Shown one piece after another: positions 10,301 to 18,450 of a DNA stretch of 64,000 bases. Each line of letters begins with the position of its first letter. The stretch's first letter is position 1. Below the pieces are notes generated by a model. That model had not been told where the DNA came from. It ran no database searches and saw only the letters and a list, made by a program, of their open reading frames with translations. Made by a program: the position numbers and the translations under genes. Origin of the DNA: Pelomonas sp. Root1217 (GTDB lineage: Bacteria > Pseudomonadota > Gammaproteobacteria > Burkholderiales > Burkholderiaceae_C); NCBI RefSeq assembly GCF_001425705.1, contig NZ_LMDC01000029.1:245233-309232 (forward strand), given 5' to 3'.

Positions 10301-10403
10301 GACGGACGAGTACACCCGCACGCACATGCGCAACGAGAACCAGATGGGTGCTGTCACCCAATTGGGCCGTCGCATCATGATCGGCGCACGGTACAAGTTC
10401 TAA
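7377..10403 (+). CDS. TonB-dependent outer-membrane receptor
   Basis: Large outer-membrane barrel of 1008 residues that imports a substrate using TonB energy. A signal peptide ends ALA-Q near residue 28. A TonB-box region (LETVIVTGIRKSLE) precedes a plug domain with DIGKFPDTNLAESLSRI and ITVRGMGP, the hallmark of the large Xanthomonas/Caulobacter carbohydrate-receptor class. The protein ends in an aromatic residue (GARYKF), as barrel proteins do. GGAG nine bases upstream supports the ATG. With three or four LacI-type sites in front and a glucanase upstream, oligosaccharides from glucan are the likely cargo. The following halogenase cluster is commonly found beside this receptor class. Confidence 0.93.
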   Translation: MRQPRPALRLTNLAAASSLLFAGAALAQGGPGQGPANPNAGPTASTSVPQALASTTQLETVIVTGIRKSLETSVNLKRSSSGLVDGIVAEDIGKFPDTNLAESLSRISGVSIDRANGEGTRITVRGMGPDFNLVLLNGRQMPGASLDGSAPSSRSFDFSNLASDGVAALEVYKTSRASSPTGGMGATINVRTQRPFDIKETVASVGVKLVSDQSARRLPGEEQGKNATPELSGIYSTQSNDGTFGIALMGTYQVRDSGYSQANVSSGWKTFDGIQDNDWSGPNAVWGGLPKTSTEIKNRPAVGSIYSVPQNLNYSFTGVHRERLNGQLVLQFKPVKDLVGTLDFVMSEQKFRQRRNDISAWFNYGGQFGEFQQGSPSSPVIYGEHMTNSDLAMGASRINTKNKNQQLGLNLKWKATDALSFDLDAHRSTATSGANDPLGTSVTLGTASLNRGDTFVDFSNKFPVLGIAGATLDPTKQELQGSVFGNSYQKNQVDQLQTKGNWKINEDSSLDFGLSLTEVKNRSAFANVQRDTWGGGAAGGPAAMPDDIWHADSISKYFSRIPGSNDPRLFNQFFYFNFEDLRAAAIKSLGSDALLKASFDWQDDYRTTEKSQAAFGQYNLAWEWGVPMEAAIGARYERTKVKSPSTEKIPVSVAWVANNEIPISFSGTRSASREGKYGYFLPSIDLSADVTADTKLRVSYGQTIGRPGWNAIQGGQRLDPLARVDGGSGSVGNPDLKPLKSSNIDFSAEHYYAKSSYVAASYFRKSLKDYNEAVITRTNLFGLHTPVGSAMYNQAVTAGGCGADSECIRKYIFANFPTGPGVSPGAPGTSLGTITAQPNDPLLMFNLGTYINNTRTSKLNGIELNAQHIFGNSGFGVSANFTKVRSNLSYDNNKRGAQTDVLVGLGDSGNLVGFFENETYSARLAYNWRGKFLAANFGGVEGAQPLYVEPFGQLDVSLGYNFTPQLRFQFEAINLTDEYTRTHMRNENQMGAVTQLGRRIMIGARYKF

Positions 10404-10414
10404 GAGAGAGCCTC

Positions 10415-10436
10415 AGGGCCGGCTGCGGCCGGCCCT
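10415..10436 (+). other. Perfect hairpin after the TonB receptor
   Basis: AGGGCCGGC and GCCGGCCCT form a nine-pair stem with a four-base loop, 12 bases after the stop codon. There is no T run, so it is more likely an RNA-end stabiliser than an intrinsic terminator. Confidence 0.5.
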
Positions 10437-10534
10437 CAAGGAAAGTCGGGACTCTCCTGTCTTTCCTGTAAGGCAAAGTCTGGTTCGGCGGCGCTCGCGC
10501 TCTGGGGTGCCGTCCTTGTTCGCCGTTTGGCGAG

Positions 10535-10555
10535 GCCGCGCGAGCGGCTTTTTTT
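10535..10555 (+). terminator. Intrinsic terminator just before the halogenase gene
   Basis: GCCGC-GCGA-GCGGC followed by seven T residues, a textbook Rho-independent terminator. It ends only 20 bases before the GTG start of the next gene. Either the halogenase promoter is elsewhere, or this is an attenuator in a leader of about 170 bases. Confidence 0.8.
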
Positions 10556-10574
10556 GTTTGCAGGACTCAGACAA

Positions 10575-12110
10575 GTGAACGACAGATTGCGTGAGGTGCT
10601 GGTGCTGGGCGGTGGCTCGGCGGGCTGGCTGGTCGCCGGGCTGCTGGCCGCCGAGCACGCCGAGCTGAAGATCACCCTCATCGAGTCCAGTGACGTGCCG
10701 ACCATCGGCGTCGGCGAAGGCACCTGGCCGTCCATGCGCGACACGCTGCGCCGCATCGGCCTGTCGGAGCCCGAGTTCATTCGCCGCTGCCAGGTCTCGT
10801 TCAAGCAGGGCTCCCGCTTCGACGGCTGGGCGCGTGGTGCGGCCGGCTCGGAGGGCGATCGCTACTACCACCCCTTCATGCTGCCCGTCGGCTATGGCGA
10901 TGTGGACCTGGCATCGGCCTGGTTGGCTTTGCCAGGCGAGCGCCGCCCCTTTGCCGACGTGGTCAGCCCGTCGGTCCAGGTCTGCGAGGCCGGCCGCGCG
11001 CCCAAGCAGGTGCAGACGCCCGACTTCGCGGCCGTCGCCAACTACGCCTATCACTTCGACGCCGGCCTGTTCGGCCAGCTGCTGCGCGAGCATGCGGTCG
11101 CCAAGCTGGGCGTCCACCACGTCATCGACCATGTCGAGGCCATCGTGTCCCATCAGAACGGCGACATCGCCGCCCTGCAAACCCGCGAGCACGGTGAGCT
11201 CAAGGCCGACCTCTTCATTGACTGCTCTGGACTCGCGTCCCGCCTCATCGGCCAGCACTTCGGCGTGGCGCTGAAGAGCGAACGCGACGTGCTCTTCAAC
11301 GACGCCGCCCTGCCCGTGCAGGTGCCCTACGCCACACCCGACGCGCCGCTGGCCCCGGTCACCATCGCCACCGCCTGGGCCAAGGGCTGGATCTGGGACA
11401 TCGCCCTGCCTGCGCGACGCGGCGTCGGCTGTGTCTACTCGCGGGCCCACGCCAGCGACGACGAGGCCCACGCGGCCCTGCAGGCCTATCTCGACGCCAC
11501 CGGCGCGCCGGCGGAGCGCCCGACGCCGCGCTCCATCCGCTTCGACCCCGGCTACCGTGAGCGATTCTGGGTGCGCAACTGCGTTGCCATTGGCCTGTCC
11601 GCCGGCTTCATCGAGCCGCTGGAAGCGTCGGCCCTGGCCCTGGTCGAGCTGTCCGCCCAGCGCCTGTGCGATGAGCTGCCGATGACGCGTGCCTCGATGG
11701 ACGCCGTCGCGCGCCGCTTCAACGACGACTTCAGCTACCGCTGGGCCCGCGTCATCGACTTTCTGAAGCTGCACTACGCGCTGAGCACCCGCGACGACAG
11801 CGACTACTGGCGCGCCCACCGCGCCCCGGCAACTTGGCCCCAGCGCCTGCGCGAGCTGCTGCCGCAGTGGCAGCTCCGTGCCCCGGCCCGCCACGACTTT
11901 GGCCGCATCGACGAAGTCTTCCCTTCGGCCAGTTACCAGTACGTGCTCTACGGCATGGGTTTCCGCCCTGACACCCAGCCCCTGTCCACCACCAAACTAA
12001 AGGCAGCCCAAGCCGCCTTCGACGAGGCCGCCCGCCAGGCCCGCCGCCTCGTGCCCGGCCTGCCCGGCCACCGCAGCCTGATCGACCACATCAGAAAAGC
12101 CGAGACATGA
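10575..12110 (+). CDS. Flavin-dependent (tryptophan-type) halogenase, divergent
   Basis: Predicted flavin-dependent halogenase or relative of 511 residues, needing FADH2 from a separate reductase. The N-terminal FAD motif is GGGSAGW, and the lysine equivalent to the catalytic one of PrnA is in VSFKQG (K77). The tryptophan motif reads WIWDIALP where WxWxIP is usual, and the EPLES site reads EPLEAS, so chemistry may differ from the classical enzymes. The GTG start is preceded by AGGA at nine bases; the frame remains open further up but lacks a start there with a better site. It overlaps the SapC gene by ATGA, showing translational coupling. Clusters of this kind beside TonB receptors are known, but their true substrates mostly are not. 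Confidence 0.85.
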   Translation: MNDRLREVLVLGGGSAGWLVAGLLAAEHAELKITLIESSDVPTIGVGEGTWPSMRDTLRRIGLSEPEFIRRCQVSFKQGSRFDGWARGAAGSEGDRYYHPFMLPVGYGDVDLASAWLALPGERRPFADVVSPSVQVCEAGRAPKQVQTPDFAAVANYAYHFDAGLFGQLLREHAVAKLGVHHVIDHVEAIVSHQNGDIAALQTREHGELKADLFIDCSGLASRLIGQHFGVALKSERDVLFNDAALPVQVPYATPDAPLAPVTIATAWAKGWIWDIALPARRGVGCVYSRAHASDDEAHAALQAYLDATGAPAERPTPRSIRFDPGYRERFWVRNCVAIGLSAGFIEPLEASALALVELSAQRLCDELPMTRASMDAVARRFNDDFSYRWARVIDFLKLHYALSTRDDSDYWRAHRAPATWPQRLRELLPQWQLRAPARHDFGRIDEVFPSASYQYVLYGMGFRPDTQPLSTTKLKAAQAAFDEAARQARRLVPGLPGHRSLIDHIRKAET

Positions 12111-12823
12111 ACCCCGCCCTGCTCGACAACGTCACCCACCGCCACCTGCGCGTGCGCAGCGAGCGCTCCGCCGCCCTGGGCGACGCCCGCCAATCGGCCC
12201 TGGCCTTGCCCGCCGAGTTCCGCCAGTTGCAAGCGCATTTCCCCATCGTCTTCCAGCTGGTCGAAGGCGCCGCGGCCGGAACCGGTTTCCAGCCCGTGGC
12301 CCTGTTCGGCCTGGAGGAAGGCCAGAACCTCTTCCTGACTGACACGGGCTGGGACGCTCCGGTCGTGCCCATGGCCCTGCAGCGCGATCCCTTCATGATC
12401 GGCCGCGCCCCCGATGACACCCTGCAGCTGCACATCGACATGGACAGCCCGCGCATCGTGCGCCCCGACGAGGGCGAGGTCGGCACCGCCATCTTCATGC
12501 CTCACGGCGGCTTCAGCGAATACCTCGATCATGTCGTGCAACTGATGGAGCACCTGCACGCCCAGGCCCAGCAGCTGCCGGTCTTCATCGAGGCGCTGAC
12601 CCGCCACCAGCTGCTGGAGCCTTTCGTCATCGACATCGAGACGTCGGGCGGCGAGCAGGGCCGGCTGTCGGGCCTGTTCACCATCCACGAGGAGCGCCTC
12701 GCCGCCCTGCCCGGCGCCGCGCTGGAGGCCCTGGCGCGCGAAGGCCATCTGCTGCCCATCTACATGCAGATCGCCTCGCTGCAGCAGCTGCAAGTCCTCG
12801 TCGAGCGACAAAGCAAGCTCTGA
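12107..12823 (+). CDS. SapC-family protein
   Basis: The 238-residue protein resembles the SapC family (PF07277): after a short lead, LPAEFRQLQAHFPIVFQ, the central FMIGRAPDDTLQLHIDMDSPRI and a C-terminal LLPIYMQIASLQQLQVL. SapC was named for an S-layer-related protein of Campylobacter, but in TonB/halogenase clusters its role is unproven. It has no signal peptide, so it acts in the cytoplasm. The ATG overlaps the stop of the halogenase by four bases, and the next gene begins two bases after its own stop. It therefore belongs to a strict four-gene transcription and translation unit. Confidence 0.85.
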   Translation: MNPALLDNVTHRHLRVRSERSAALGDARQSALALPAEFRQLQAHFPIVFQLVEGAAAGTGFQPVALFGLEEGQNLFLTDTGWDAPVVPMALQRDPFMIGRAPDDTLQLHIDMDSPRIVRPDEGEVGTAIFMPHGGFSEYLDHVVQLMEHLHAQAQQLPVFIEALTRHQLLEPFVIDIETSGGEQGRLSGLFTIHEERLAALPGAALEALAREGHLLPIYMQIASLQQLQVLVERQSKL

Positions 12824-12825
12824 TC

Positions 12826-13833
12826 ATGCAAGCAGTACCGGCCTGGACCGGGCCGTTCGACCCGCACAACCTGCCCGCCGAGCTGCTCGCGGGCGACCGG
12901 CCCTATGTCGTGCGCGGCGGCTTCGCGCACTGGCCGGTCGTACAAGCCGCCCGCCAGTCCGACGAGGCCCTGGCCCGCTACCTGATGGGCTTCTACAACG
13001 GCATGCGCATCGGCCTCTTCCAGCTGGCGCCCGAAGCCCGTGGCCGCGTCTTCTATGCCGACGAGACGCTGACCGGCTTTAACTTCAGCCGGTATGCCGC
13101 GACGCTGGACCAGGTGCTGACCGGCCTGCTGGGCCTGGCCGAGACGCCCGAGCCGCCGGCGCTGTACGTCGGATCCACGACAGTGGAAGCCGTGCTTCCC
13201 GGCTTCCTCGAAGCCAACGTGATGGGCCTGGGCCGGCGCGATGCCCTTGTCAGCCTGTGGCTGGGCAATCGCACCCGCATCGCCGCCCACTACGACCTGC
13301 CGGACAACCTCGCCGTCGTCGCCGCGGGCCGGCGCCGCTTCACGGTCTTCCCGCCCGAGCAGATAGCCAACCTCTACATGGGGCCGCTCGACCCGACACC
13401 GGCCGGCCAGCCGGTCAGCCTGGTCGATTTCGCACACCCCGACTTCGAACGCTTCCCGCGCTTCAAGCGCGCGCTGGACGCCGGCGAAATGGCCGAGCTT
13501 GAACCGGGCGACGCCATCTTCATCCCGAGCATGTGGTTCCACCACATCGAGGGGCTGGCGCCCATCAACCTCCTCATCAACGCCTGGTGGCGCCAGACGC
13601 CCGAGTACGTCGACTCGCCGCTGACCACCCTGCACCTGGCGCTGATGACGCTGCGCGACCTCCCCGAAAAGGAGCGCCGCGTCTGGCAGCACCACTTCCA
13701 GCATTTCGTCTTCGGCGCCGATGCGTCGACCTGGGAACACATTCCCGAAGCCGCCCGCGGCCTGCTCGGTCCCATCGACGAAGACACCTCGCGCCGGGCC
13801 CGCGCGCAACTCCTCACCCAACTCAAAAGATGA
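12826..13833 (+). CDS. Cupin_8 / JmjC-like iron-dependent oxygenase family protein
   Basis: The 335-residue cytoplasmic protein matches the cupin-like (cupin_8, PF13621) group related to factor-inhibiting-HIF hydroxylases. The metal triad is visible: H155 and D157 in AAHYDLPDN, and a distal His in MWFHHIEG (H239 or H240). A jelly-roll core carries RRRFTVFPPEQIANLY. Family knowledge suggests a 2-oxoglutarate/iron dioxygenase hydroxylating a protein or small molecule, but no substrate is evident. Proximity to two halogenases suggests it works on the same product or on a carrier. It is coupled to the following gene by an ATGA overlap. Confidence 0.83.
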   Translation: MQAVPAWTGPFDPHNLPAELLAGDRPYVVRGGFAHWPVVQAARQSDEALARYLMGFYNGMRIGLFQLAPEARGRVFYADETLTGFNFSRYAATLDQVLTGLLGLAETPEPPALYVGSTTVEAVLPGFLEANVMGLGRRDALVSLWLGNRTRIAAHYDLPDNLAVVAAGRRRFTVFPPEQIANLYMGPLDPTPAGQPVSLVDFAHPDFERFPRFKRALDAGEMAELEPGDAIFIPSMWFHHIEGLAPINLLINAWWRQTPEYVDSPLTTLHLALMTLRDLPEKERRVWQHHFQHFVFGADASTWEHIPEAARGLLGPIDEDTSRRARAQLLTQLKR

Positions 13834-15374
13834 ACACTTCCACCAAGCCCCCGCGCCGCGTCGTCATCGCCGGCGGCGGCACCGCCGGCTGGATGATGGC
13901 TGCGCTGATGAGCAAGCTGCTCGGCAAGCAGTTGGACATCAAGCTGGTCGAGTCCGAGGAGATCGGCACCGTCGGCGTCGGCGAGGCCACCATTCCGGCC
14001 CTGCACACGTATCACAACCTGCTGGGCATCAACGAGGCCGAGTTCATGGCCGCGACCAACGCGACCTTCAAGCTCGGCATCAATTTCGAGGGCTGGAAGG
14101 ACATCGGTCAGGACTATTTCCACTCCTTCGGCACCACGGGCAACGACCACTGGAGCGCCGGCTTCCAGCACTTCTGGCTCAAGGGCCGCGCCGAAGGCAT
14201 CGCCAAGACCTACACCGACTACAACCCCGAGACGGTCGCCGCCTTTGCCAACCGCTTCGCCCACGTGCCGCGCAATGGCCTGAACTACGCCTACCACCTC
14301 GACGCCGGCCGCTACGCCAAGTACCTGCGCGCGATGAGCGAGACCTGTGGCGTGCAGCGCATCGAGGGCAAGATCGCCGCCGTGCTGATGGACAGCCCCG
14401 AGGGCAGGGACGGCGACATCACTGCGCTGCAGATGCAGGACGGCACGCGCATCGACGGCGATCTCTTCATCGACTGCACGGGCTTTCGCTCCCTTCTGCT
14501 GGGCGAGGCCCTGGGCGTGGGCTATGAGGATTGGTCACACTGGCTGCCCTGCGACAGCGCCGTGGCCGTGCAGACGGCCTCGGTGCGCGAAGCCTGGCCC
14601 TATACCCGCTCGATCTGCCACCGTTTCGGCTGGCAATGGCGCATCCCGCTGCAGAACCGCGTCGGCAACGGCCTGGTCTACAGCAGCAAGGAACTCAGCG
14701 ACGCCGACGCGCCCGAGGTGCTGAAGAACCACGTCGAGGGAGAACTGCTGACGACGCCACGCGTCATCAAGTTCACGCCTGGCCAGCGCCACAAGGTCTG
14801 GCACCGCAACTGCATCGCCGTGGGCCTGGCCAGTGGCTTCATCGAGCCGCTGGAGTCCACCAGCATCCATCTGATCCAGCGCACGGCCATCCGGCTGATG
14901 CAGCTTTTCCCGACCCAGGGCGTCAACCCCGCCGACGTGGACGAGTTCAATGCGCAGTGCGAGCGCGAGCTGACCCACATCCGTGACTTCATCGTCCTGC
15001 ACTACCACGTGACGAATCGCAGCGACTCCGCGCTGTGGAACCATGTGCGCACGATGGAAGTGCCCGCCACGCTGCGCCACCGCATCGAGCTGTTCCGCGA
15101 GAGCGCCCGCGCTTTCCGCCCGAGCGACGAGCTGTTTGCCGAGAACTCCTGGATCCAGGTCATGATGGGCCAGGGCATCACGCCGCAGAGTTACCACCCG
15201 GTAGCCGACCTGATGGGGCCCGAGGAGCTGTCGCGCTTTCTCGGCGACATCCATCTCAAGGTCTCGCGCACGGTGGCCGGGCTACCGCAGCACCAGGCCT
15301 ATGTCGAGCAGCTGTGCGCCCCCTACCGCAATGCGACCACCGCGCAGCTGGCGGCCACACCGCTGCGCGCTTGA
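13830..15374 (+). CDS. Flavin-dependent (tryptophan-type) halogenase, canonical
   Basis: The 514-residue protein is a fuller match to tryptophan halogenases than the first gene of the cluster: GGGTAGW for FAD binding, the catalytic lysine in TFKLGI (K81), the complete WQWRIP motif and the EPLESTS site. It should oxidise halide through FADH2 and pass hypohalous acid to K81. The start ATG overlaps the stop of the cupin-like gene (ATGA). Substrates may be indoles, phenols or a sugar-linked aromatic; nothing in the sequence decides this, and no flavin reductase gene is in the window, so reduced flavin must come from elsewhere. Confidence 0.88.
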   Translation: MNTSTKPPRRVVIAGGGTAGWMMAALMSKLLGKQLDIKLVESEEIGTVGVGEATIPALHTYHNLLGINEAEFMAATNATFKLGINFEGWKDIGQDYFHSFGTTGNDHWSAGFQHFWLKGRAEGIAKTYTDYNPETVAAFANRFAHVPRNGLNYAYHLDAGRYAKYLRAMSETCGVQRIEGKIAAVLMDSPEGRDGDITALQMQDGTRIDGDLFIDCTGFRSLLLGEALGVGYEDWSHWLPCDSAVAVQTASVREAWPYTRSICHRFGWQWRIPLQNRVGNGLVYSSKELSDADAPEVLKNHVEGELLTTPRVIKFTPGQRHKVWHRNCIAVGLASGFIEPLESTSIHLIQRTAIRLMQLFPTQGVNPADVDEFNAQCERELTHIRDFIVLHYHVTNRSDSALWNHVRTMEVPATLRHRIELFRESARAFRPSDELFAENSWIQVMMGQGITPQSYHPVADLMGPEELSRFLGDIHLKVSRTVAGLPQHQAYVEQLCAPYRNATTAQLAATPLRA

Positions 15375-15575
15375 GGGGCTGAGGGGCTGACGCACGCCGC
15401 CTGAGTGTCAGCGCGCGGACGGCGTGGGTGGAGGGGGAAGACCATCCCTTGCGGGGCTGGACTGCGCCCAACATACTCGCCGCGCGGATTCAACGGACAT
15501 CCTGCTTGGACCAGAACCATCGGGCTGGTGACGCGCTCCGCTCCCCCCGCGAAAGCAACCAAGCAAGGACGCCTC

Positions 15576-16031
15576 ATGAAGCACCGCACCCACTGGATGA
15601 TTGCCATGACGCTGGCCCTGGCCGGCTTCACGGGCAGCGCGCTGGCCGATGACCAGCAGGACGTCTGGAAGCTCGAACAGCAGCAGTGGAAGCTCGCTGC
15701 CGCGAAGGACACCAGCTGGATCGACAGCATGGTCCATCCCAACCTGCGCATGTGGGAGGCCGGCGCGCCGATGCCGCGCAACAAGGCCTCGCTGCAGCAC
15801 TGGGCGCGCTACGACAACGGCAACGGCACGACGCTCGAATACGAGCTGCTGCCGATCTCGACCACCATCACCGGCAATGTCGCCGTCGTCCAGTACTACT
15901 ACATGATGGCGCGCGAGAACTTCAAGAAGGAGCGTGAGACGGTCACCGGCCACTACACGGACGTCCTCATGAAGGAAGGCGGCAAGTGGCAGTTCATCGC
16001 CTGGGCCGGCGGCGACGATCCGAAGAAGTAA
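15576..16031 (+). CDS. Secreted NTF2-like (SnoaL-type) protein
   Basis: A 151-residue protein with a signal peptide (MKHRTHWMIAMTLALAGFTG, cleavage near SALA-D). The mature part reads like a cone-shaped NTF2/SnoaL fold: an N-terminal helix with QQQWKLAAAKD, then strands with TTLEYELLPISTTITGNVAV and a closing GKWQFIAWAGG. AAGGA six bases before the ATG supports the start. Such proteins may be small enzymes or ligand-binding proteins. It stands alone about 200 bases after the halogenase unit, so a link to it is only positional. No terminator was seen in that gap. Confidence 0.75.
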   Translation: MKHRTHWMIAMTLALAGFTGSALADDQQDVWKLEQQQWKLAAAKDTSWIDSMVHPNLRMWEAGAPMPRNKASLQHWARYDNGNGTTLEYELLPISTTITGNVAVVQYYYMMARENFKKERETVTGHYTDVLMKEGGKWQFIAWAGGDDPKK

Positions 16032-16131
16032 CCCGGCTGATGCAGGCAGGTGCCGTTGAAGTCCGAGGCCTCGTCACCACATCTCCCCACAACAGCCAAG
16101 GCTTCACGGCCTGCAAGACAATCCACGCATC

Positions 16132-16173
16132 ATGAAGATCACCCGCACCGTCCAAGCCCGCCTCAGCCCCTGA
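16132..16173 (+). CDS. Possible leader peptide 1 of fusA2 (13 residues)
   Basis: ATG-to-stop frame encoding MKITRTVQARLSP, ending 47 bases before a strong intrinsic terminator. A stable hairpin (GGAAGGCG paired with CGCCTTCC, about 16190-16210) lies between them. There is no good ribosome-binding site, so translation is uncertain. The placement is that of an attenuation leader. Confidence 0.3.
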   Translation: MKITRTVQARLSP

Positions 16174-16220
16174 GCGCCCTTCGACCGTGTTCGGAAGGCG
16201 CCACGCCTTCCGGTTCAAGC

Positions 16221-16259
16221 AAACCCCGGCAGGCAGTCCCTCCCGGGGTTTCGTTTTTT
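16221..16259 (+). terminator. Intrinsic terminator in the fusA2 leader
   Basis: AAACCCCGG (16221-16229) pairs perfectly with CCGGGGTTT (16243-16251), followed by CGTTTTTT. It lies about 175 bases upstream of the EF-G start, so it either ends an upstream transcript or acts as an attenuator. Confidence 0.85.
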
Positions 16260-16273
16260 CCAGAGTTCAAACC

Positions 16274-16381
16274 ATGCGCACCCGCACCTTCGACAAGCTG
16301 ATCGCCACGATTCCCGAGCGCCGGAGCGCGGCTGAGTCCTGCTCGTCGCTCGTGCGCTTCGGCGTCCTGCCTTCGCGCTAG
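16274..16381 (+). CDS. Possible leader peptide 2 of fusA2 (35 residues)
   Basis: Encodes a basic 35-residue peptide beginning MRTRTFDKLIATIPERRS and ending GVLPSR, with high-GC codon use like the neighbours. It starts 15 bases after the intrinsic terminator, and its stop codon is five bases before the left arm of the hairpin that hides the fusA2 ribosome-binding site. A ribosome finishing here would open that hairpin. The binding site for this small gene is weak (only AGAG about eight bases upstream). Confidence 0.5.
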   Translation: MRTRTFDKLIATIPERRSAAESCSSLVRFGVLPSR

Positions 16382-16385
16382 CCCC

Positions 16386-16431
16386 GTGGTTCCTCCACCG
16401 GGCTGGCAAACCAACCCGGATCAGGAACCAC
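16386..16431 (+). promoter_or_regulatory. Hairpin sequestering the fusA2 ribosome-binding site
   Basis: GTGGTTCCT (16386-16394) pairs perfectly with AGGAACCAC (16423-16431), enclosing an inner stem (ACCGGG-TGG with CCA-CCCGG). The right arm contains the AGGAA Shine-Dalgarno of the EF-G gene and ends one base before its ATG, so in the folded state initiation should be blocked. Confidence 0.75.
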
Positions 16432-16432
16432 C

Positions 16433-18445
16433 ATGAACTCGAACAATTTCCGCAAGCTGCGCAACATCGGCGTCATCGCCCACGTCGACGCCGGCAAGAC
16501 CACGACTACCGAACGCATCCTGTTCTACACGGGCGAAAACCATCGCATCGGCGACGTCAACGACGGCAACACGATGATGGACTTCGACCCGCAGGAACGC
16601 GCGCGCGGCATCACCATCCACAGTGCCGCCACGACCGTGTACTGGCAAGACACGCAGATCAACCTGATCGACACGCCCGGGCACATCGACTTCAACATCG
16701 AGGTGCGCCGCTCCCTGCGCGTGCTCGACGGTGCCGTCGTCGTCTTTGACGGCGTGGCCGGCGTCGAACCCCAGACTGAGACCAACTGGCGCCTCGCGGA
16801 CGAGTACCGCGTGCCGCGCCTGGCCTTCGTCAACAAGCTGGACCGCGTCGGTGCGGACTTCCCGCGCGTCGTCGCGTCCCTGCAGGAACGCCTGGGCGTG
16901 CGCGCGCTGCCGCTGCAGCTGCCCATCGGCGCGGAAGGCGACTTCCGTGGCGTGGTGGACCTGTTGACGATGCAGGCCCTGGTCTGGGACCGTGACGACG
17001 CGTCGGCGCCGCCACGCAGCGAAGCCATCCCGCCCGAGCTGCTGCCCGCCGCCGAGGCCGCGCGTGCCCGCCTGGTGGAAGCCGCCGCCGAGCAGGACGA
17101 CGCGTTGCTGGACGCCTGGCTGCGCGGCGCCGAACTGCCCCTGGACGATGTGCGTGCGGCCCTGCGCCGCGGCACGCTCGCGGGCGCCTTCGTGCCCGTG
17201 CTGGCCGGCTCGGCCTTCCGCAACCGCGGCGTCGAGCCCTTACTGGATGCCGTCGTGGCCTACCTGCCCAGTCCCGGCGAAGGTCCGGCCGCCGCAGCGA
17301 CCGAAGGGCCGCTGTCCGCCCTGGCCTTCAAGCTGACCGCCGACGACCACGGCGCGATGGTGTTCGTGCGCGTCTACAGCGGCTCGCTGAAACGCGGCGA
17401 CACGGTCTTCAACGCCAGCACCGGCAAGGCCGAGCGCGTGTCGCGCCTGTACGAGATCCACGCGGACCGCCGCGTCGAACGCGACGAGCTGGTCGCTGGC
17501 GACATCGCGGGCGTCGTCGGTTTGAAGGACGTGCTGACCGGCCACACGCTGGCGTCCGCCAAGGATGCGCCGGTGCTGGAAAGCATCGCCGTGCCCGAAG
17601 CCGTCATCGACGTCGCCATCGAGCCGCGCAAGCAGGCCGATGCCGCGGCGTTGGCCAAGGGCCTGGGCGTTCTCGTGCGCGAGGACCCGTCGCTGCGCCT
17701 GCGCCAGGATGCCGATTCGGGCCAGACGCTGCTGTCCGGCATGGGTGAACTGCAGCTCGAAGTGGCGGTCGAAAAGCTGCGCTCACGCTTCGGCGTGGAC
17801 GTGGCCACCGGCCGGCCCCAGGTCGCCTATCGCGAGACCATCGCGGCGGCGGCCGAGGTCCACCATCTGCACCGCAAGCAAAGCGGCGGCCCCGGCCAGT
17901 TCGCCGAGCTGACGCTGCGCGTGGCGCCCTTGCCGCGTGGCACCGGCATCCGCTTCGCGAACACGGTAGTGGGCGGCGCGATCCCGCGCGAGTTCATCCC
18001 CGCGGTCGAAGCGGGCATCCGCCGCGCCGCGCAGGCCGGGCCGTTCGCCGGCCATCCGCTGGTGGACTTTGAAGCCACGCTGGTCGACGGCAGCCATCAC
18101 GTGCGCGACTCGTCGGCACTGGCCTTCGAGCTGGCGGCGGCGACGGCGTTGCGCGAGGCGGTGCTGAAGGCCTCGCCCGTGGTGCTGGAGCCGGTGATGG
18201 CCGTCGAGGTCATCACGCCGGCCGACTACCTCGGCGACGTCATCGGCGACCTGCTGCGCCGGCGTGGCCAGGTGCAGGCGCAGGACGCCCGTGGCAACGC
18301 GGTCGTCGTGACGGCGCACGTGCCGCTGGAGCGGATGTTTGGCTACATCGGCAATCTGCGCGCGCTCAGTTCGGGGCGGGCGCAGTTCACGATGCAGCTG
18401 GAGCACCACGCCGAAGTGCCGGCGCGGGCCGCATTGGCGGCTTGA
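16433..18445 (+). CDS. fusA2: Elongation factor G paralogue (EF-G2 type)
   Basis: GTPase that drives or modifies ribosomal translocation, 670 residues against roughly 700 for the main EF-G. The G1 motif [12 protein letters not shown] is at 16-27, followed by DTPGHIDF and NKLD. Switch I reads [22 protein letters not shown], with [10 protein letters not shown] where housekeeping EF-G usually has ATMDWMEQE, typical of second EF-G copies. Domain IV and V sequences follow to the end ([21 protein letters not shown]). It stands alone, without rpsL, rpsG or tuf genes around it, which also marks it as the accessory copy. The leader upstream suggests induction when ribosomes stall or are stressed. Resistance or ribosome rescue functions are possible but not shown. 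Confidence 0.88.
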   Translation: MNSNNFRKLRNIGVIAHVDAGKTTTTERILFYTGENHRIGDVNDGNTMMDFDPQERARGITIHSAATTVYWQDTQINLIDTPGHIDFNIEVRRSLRVLDGAVVVFDGVAGVEPQTETNWRLADEYRVPRLAFVNKLDRVGADFPRVVASLQERLGVRALPLQLPIGAEGDFRGVVDLLTMQALVWDRDDASAPPRSEAIPPELLPAAEAARARLVEAAAEQDDALLDAWLRGAELPLDDVRAALRRGTLAGAFVPVLAGSAFRNRGVEPLLDAVVAYLPSPGEGPAAAATEGPLSALAFKLTADDHGAMVFVRVYSGSLKRGDTVFNASTGKAERVSRLYEIHADRRVERDELVAGDIAGVVGLKDVLTGHTLASAKDAPVLESIAVPEAVIDVAIEPRKQADAAALAKGLGVLVREDPSLRLRQDADSGQTLLSGMGELQLEVAVEKLRSRFGVDVATGRPQVAYRETIAAAAEVHHLHRKQSGGPGQFAELTLRVAPLPRGTGIRFANTVVGGAIPREFIPAVEAGIRRAAQAGPFAGHPLVDFEATLVDGSHHVRDSSALAFELAAATALREAVLKASPVVLEPVMAVEVITPADYLGDVIGDLLRRRGQVQAQDARGNAVVVTAHVPLERMFGYIGNLRALSSGRAQFTMQLEHHAEVPARAALAA

Positions 18446-18450
18446 GCGAG

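Noticed and set aside
13533..13829. In-frame extension of the second halogenase into the cupin gene
   Set aside because: It is a frame-shifted reading of the cupin coding sequence; the ATGA overlap at 13830 and the FAD motif soon after it fix the true start.
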